Shown: piece by piece, positions 5,942 to 7,784 of the stretch
Numbering within the stretch: the stretch's first letter is position 1
Layout: each line of letters opens with the position of its first letter
Assembly: GCA_964507235.1 (NCBI GenBank)
Contig: CAZDPE010000106.1
Coordinates: 1-7,784 of the forward strand
Direction of reading: 5' to 3'
Source of the DNA: Suilimivivens sp964507235
Lineage (GTDB): Bacteria > Bacillota > Clostridia > Lachnospirales > Lachnospiraceae
DNA: 7,784 nucleotides
The notes under the pieces: generated by a model
Told to the model about the DNA's origin: nothing
What the model saw: the letters and a program-made list of their open reading frames with translations, nothing else
The model's database searches: none
Made by a program: the position numbers and the translations under genes

Positions 5942-5970
5942 CAGGCAGTGCATATGCACTGCCTGTTTTT
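5942..5970 (+). terminator. Intrinsic terminator after nudF
   Basis: CAGGCAGTGC (5942-5951) and GCACTGCCTG (5956-5965) form a perfect 10-bp stem around ATAT, followed directly by TTTTT (5966-5970). It starts 7 nt after the nudF stop. The stem is G/C-rich and the T-tract is adjacent, making it the clearest terminator in the window. Confidence 0.95.
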
Positions 5971-5999
5971 CATATATTGGATAAGGATATGAAAACAGG
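5962..5999 (+). promoter_or_regulatory. Alternative hairpin overlapping the terminator and the spoIIM ribosome binding site
   Basis: CCTGTTTT-T-CATAT (5962-5975) can pair with ATATG-AAAACAGG (5987-5999) over 13 bp with one bulged T. It uses the 3' end and T-tract of the nudF terminator and ends within the spoIIM Shine-Dalgarno AGGAGG (5997-6002). It therefore excludes the terminator and would hide part of the ribosome binding site in read-through mRNA. Confidence 0.4.
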
Positions 6000-6008
6000 A
6001 GGCAGCTT

Positions 6009-6614
6009 GTGTATCACCAAAATAAAAATGCAGTTTACAGAGTATGGCTGTGTATTTTTATAGCCGGAATTTTCACCGGAACCTTTATTATGAATCTGGG
6101 AAGTAATATATTTTTAGGAGATGATGGAGTTTTCAATTCAGCTTCATTAAGCAGAATCAAATATCTGGAAGTAGACGGTAAAAGCTTTTTCCCTTATGTT
6201 CTCAGACACAGGATAAAGCCAATTTTATTTTTGGGAGTGATTTCAACTACCAGTCTTGGCGTAGCGGCTGCATATTTTTGTATCGCATGGCAGGGAATAC
6301 TGACCGGAATGCTGATTACCGCTGCAGTAATCAGGTATGGGGTAAAGGGAATGCTGCTGATTCTGGCGGGCTTGTTTCCGCAGCAACTTTTGCTTCTTCC
6401 GGCAGGAATTATGATGCTGTGCTGGTGTTATGAAAACTGTTGTTTCAAATACTATCCGGGACGGTGTATGTGGCCTGCATATGGGAATAAACATAAGCAG
6501 TATCTTCATCAGGGAATGCTGCTTGTATGGATTATCTGTGTGGTGGTAATAGGCTGTATTCTGGAGTGTTATGTAAATCCCATTCTCATGACGGATATAG
6601 TAAAAATATTTTAA
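6009..6614 (+). CDS. spoIIM: Stage II sporulation protein M-like membrane protein
   Basis: A SpoIIM family protein. In spore formers SpoIIM belongs to the SpoIID-SpoIIM-SpoIIP complex, which remodels septal peptidoglycan so that the mother cell can engulf the forespore; it acts in the mother-cell membrane. The 201 residues contain about five hydrophobic segments (roughly 11-30, 71-93, 96-112, 115-140, 169-192). The motif GLFPQQLLLLPA (121-132) corresponds to the family's conserved G-x-P-x-G/Q-x4-LPA segment, and ECYVNPIL near the end is also typical. The GTG start at 6009 sits 6 nt after AGGAGG (5997-6002); no in-frame ATG lies nearby. Five Cys at 138, 140, 144, 145 and 153 follow the fourth helix, unusual for this family as I know it. 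Sequence similarity is lower than for the neighbours, but the xerD neighbourhood supports the call. Confidence 0.82.
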   Translation: MYHQNKNAVYRVWLCIFIAGIFTGTFIMNLGSNIFLGDDGVFNSASLSRIKYLEVDGKSFFPYVLRHRIKPILFLGVISTTSLGVAAAYFCIAWQGILTGMLITAAVIRYGVKGMLLILAGLFPQQLLLLPAGIMMLCWCYENCCFKYYPGRCMWPAYGNKHKQYLHQGMLLVWIICVVVIGCILECYVNPILMTDIVKIF

Positions 6615-6629
6615 AAAAATTTTTTCAAG

Positions 6630-6680
6630 ATGTTGTATCCTTCTTAAATGCAAGTTTCGATATGTTGTATTTTTTTTAAA
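6630..6680. repeat. Imperfect tandem repeat in the spoIIM-xerD gap
   Basis: ATGTTGTAT occurs at 6630-6638 and 6662-6670. Extended to 19 bp (6630-6648 and 6662-6680), the copies match at 16 positions, with a period of 32 bp (about three helical turns). Both are on the same helix face, as expected of paired protein-binding sites upstream of a promoter. Function unknown. Confidence 0.45.
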
Positions 6681-6695
6681 AACTCAACTTAAAAA

Positions 6696-6707
6696 ACGTT
6701 ATAACGT
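6696..6707. promoter_or_regulatory. 12-bp palindrome upstream of the xerD promoter
   Basis: ACGTTATAACGT is a perfect palindrome flanked by A-runs on both sides, ending 12 bp before the xerD -35 element. GCAAGTTT (6650-6657) and AAACTTGC (6716-6723) form an outer inverted repeat around it. A regulator site is plausible from position; no family is recognised. Confidence 0.35.
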
Positions 6708-6719
6708 AAAAAAACAAAC

Positions 6720-6748
6720 TTGCTTTTCTTTTATCTTCTGATTATACT
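6720..6748 (+). promoter_or_regulatory. xerD sigma-A promoter
   Basis: TTGCTT (6720-6725) is spaced exactly 17 bp from TATACT (6743-6748), which matches TATAAT at five of six positions. The start would fall near 6755, giving a leader of about 26 nt before xerD. Upstream DNA is very A/T-rich with A-tracts, which could act like an UP element. Confidence 0.65.
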
Positions 6749-6780
6749 ATTAAAAGAAAAAGGAGATAATTACTAAAGAT

Positions 6781-7665
6781 ATGGAACAGGAAATCAATTC
6801 ATTCATAATTTATTTACATAATGTGAAAAGAACTTCTGAGAATACGGAAGTGTCTTATCGCAGGGATCTTCTTAAGGTGCAGCATTTTATGGAGAATCAG
6901 GGGATTGGGGATGTACAGAAAATCAGTGCAACTAATTTGAATTCTTATGTGCTGTATCTGGAAAAAAATCACTTCTCGGCAGCTACAATTTCCAGAAATA
7001 TAGCATCTCTTAAGGCTTTCTACCACTATATGTTCAAAGAAGGCATGGTTGATGAAGATATATCCGAAAAGCTGAAGGCTCCCAAAATTGAGAAAAAGAT
7101 ACCTGAAATCTTAACCATGAAAGAGGTGGTCCGGCTTTTAGAGCAGCCTTGCGGCGGTACGCTGAAGGAAATACGGGATAAAGCCATGCTGGAGCTTTTA
7201 TATGCTACTGGAATCCGCGTAACAGAGCTGATTTCCCTGAAATTAAGTGATGTAAACCTTCAATTGGGATTCATTATCTGCAGGGATGCTGCAAAGGAAA
7301 GAGTGATTCCGTTTGGAAATGAGGCCAGAAGCGCTTTGGTGAATTATCTGGAGAATGCAAGAAACCATATTTTAAATGATTCCGATTCTGAATATCTGTT
7401 TGTAAATTGTTCAGGGCTTCCCATGAGCAGACAGGGATTTTGGAAGCTGATTAAGCTTTACGCCAAAAAAGCAGGTATTGATGAGGATATAACGCCGCAT
7501 ACCCTAAGACATTCTTTTGCAGCGCATCTGGTTGAAAACGGTGCGGATTTGCGGAGTGTGCAGGAAATGCTCGGACATTCCGATATTTCAACAACGCAGA
7601 TTTATGCTGCTATGAGTCATAATAAAATCAGAGAAGTATATGCAAAAGCGCACCCCAGACATTGA
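6781..7665 (+). CDS. xerD: Tyrosine recombinase XerD
   Basis: A XerC/XerD-type tyrosine recombinase that resolves chromosome dimers at dif sites during cell division. The 294-residue length is normal. An N-terminal SAM-like DNA-binding domain (about 1-85) precedes the catalytic domain (about 105-290) with all six active residues: Arg146 in ATGIRVTEL, Lys172 in AAKERVIPF, His240 and Arg243 in TPHTLRHSFAAHL, His266 in LGHSDIS and nucleophile Tyr275 in TTQIY. Complete catalytic residues and standard length argue against a phage integrase remnant. The ATG at 6781 is supported by homology, though the best Shine-Dalgarno (AAGGAGA, ending 6766) is unusually far upstream, 14-15 nt. XerD rather than XerC is favoured by the spoIIM neighbour, as in B. 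subtilis, but the two paralogues are similar. Confidence 0.93.
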   Translation: MEQEINSFIIYLHNVKRTSENTEVSYRRDLLKVQHFMENQGIGDVQKISATNLNSYVLYLEKNHFSAATISRNIASLKAFYHYMFKEGMVDEDISEKLKAPKIEKKIPEILTMKEVVRLLEQPCGGTLKEIRDKAMLELLYATGIRVTELISLKLSDVNLQLGFIICRDAAKERVIPFGNEARSALVNYLENARNHILNDSDSEYLFVNCSGLPMSRQGFWKLIKLYAKKAGIDEDITPHTLRHSFAAHLVENGADLRSVQEMLGHSDISTTQIYAAMSHNKIREVYAKAHPRH

Positions 7666-7689
7666 GTAATGTCCGGGGTGTTAATTATT
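7651..7689 (+). terminator. Terminator overlapping the xerD stop codon
   Basis: CACCCC-A-GACATT (7651-7663) pairs with AATGTC-C-GGGGTG (7668-7680), 12 bp with one A/C mismatch and a GAGT loop, followed by the modest T-rich stretch TTAATTATT. The xerD TGA (7663-7665) lies at the top of the hairpin, so the gene's last codons double as the terminator arm. Confidence 0.75.
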
Positions 7690-7740
7690 CATGGTGACAG
7701 AGAGTACATAAAGTCTGCCTTTTGTTCCCACGTGCAATGA

Positions 7741-7768
7741 GTCAAAGTCATGCTTGCATGACCTTGAC
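7741..7768. repeat. 28-nt near-perfect inverted repeat at the window end
   Basis: GTCAAAGTCATGC (7741-7753) and GCATGACCTTGAC (7756-7768) are inverted copies with a single A/C mismatch and a 2-bp centre. It lies in the roughly 100-bp gene-free tail after xerD. GCA (7734-7736) and TGC (7772-7774) could extend it beyond an internal loop. It may be a cruciform, an operator or an intergenic repeat; the window ends before context appears. Confidence 0.5.
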
Positions 7769-7784
7769 GAATGCCGCGAGGGTC

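Noticed and set aside
6781..7665. Phage integrase or integron recombinase
   Set aside because: Length, complete Xer active-site set and the spoIIM neighbourhood fit housekeeping XerD; no attachment site or phage gene is nearby.
7734..7774. Kink-turn from the ATGA/GAA internal loop around the final inverted repeat
   Set aside because: The bulge length does not fit a standard kink-turn if T7738 pairs with A7771, and transcription of the region is unproven.
7681..7784. Reverse-strand ORF entering from the right edge and ending near 7685
   Set aside because: More than one reverse frame is open over this short span, no product is recognised, and it crosses the inverted repeat.

Overview
The window is about 7.8 kb of Gram-positive chromosomal DNA, most likely from a clostridium of the Lachnospiraceae type. 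The evidence is a modest GC content with A/T-rich gaps, strong AGGAGG-type ribosome binding sites, a Firmicutes-style LexA (DinR) operator in front of recA, a membrane-anchored RNase Y, and a sporulation gene (spoIIM). The family level is inference. All seven confident genes lie on the + strand and encode housekeeping functions. I see no CRISPR array, insertion sequence, tRNA, rRNA or integrated element, and no multi-gene novel system. The unusual signals are one structural lesion in a conserved protein and several RNA-like or palindromic elements in the gaps.

Left block (281-3665): recA, recX and rny (RNase Y). recA has a good sigma-A promoter covered by two LexA boxes, so SOS control is clear. 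recX, a modulator of RecA filaments, follows after a short gap with a small hairpin. RNase Y follows after a 141-bp A/T-rich gap and ends in a two-hairpin 3' region with an intrinsic terminator. RNase Y is the surprise: six residues are missing in frame exactly at the GXXG RNA-binding loop of its KH domain, while the catalytic HD domain is intact.

Middle block (3750-5935): a group Ic (MocR-like) aspartate aminotransferase, then a 144-bp structured leader and an ADP-ribose pyrophosphatase of the Nudix family (nudF). In the leader a 9-nt hairpin loop is perfectly complementary to a segment just upstream of the nudF start. That segment can instead pair with the nudF ribosome binding site, so the layout resembles a translational switch.

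Right block (5942-7784): a perfect-stem terminator, spoIIM (sporulation membrane protein), an A/T-rich regulatory gap with tandem repeats and palindromes, and xerD (chromosome dimer resolution recombinase) with its own promoter and a terminator overlapping its stop codon. The nudF-spoIIM-xerD order resembles the Bacillus subtilis nudF-spoIIM-fur-xerD region without fur. The last 100 bp hold no recognisable gene, only a 28-nt near-perfect inverted repeat running towards the window edge.
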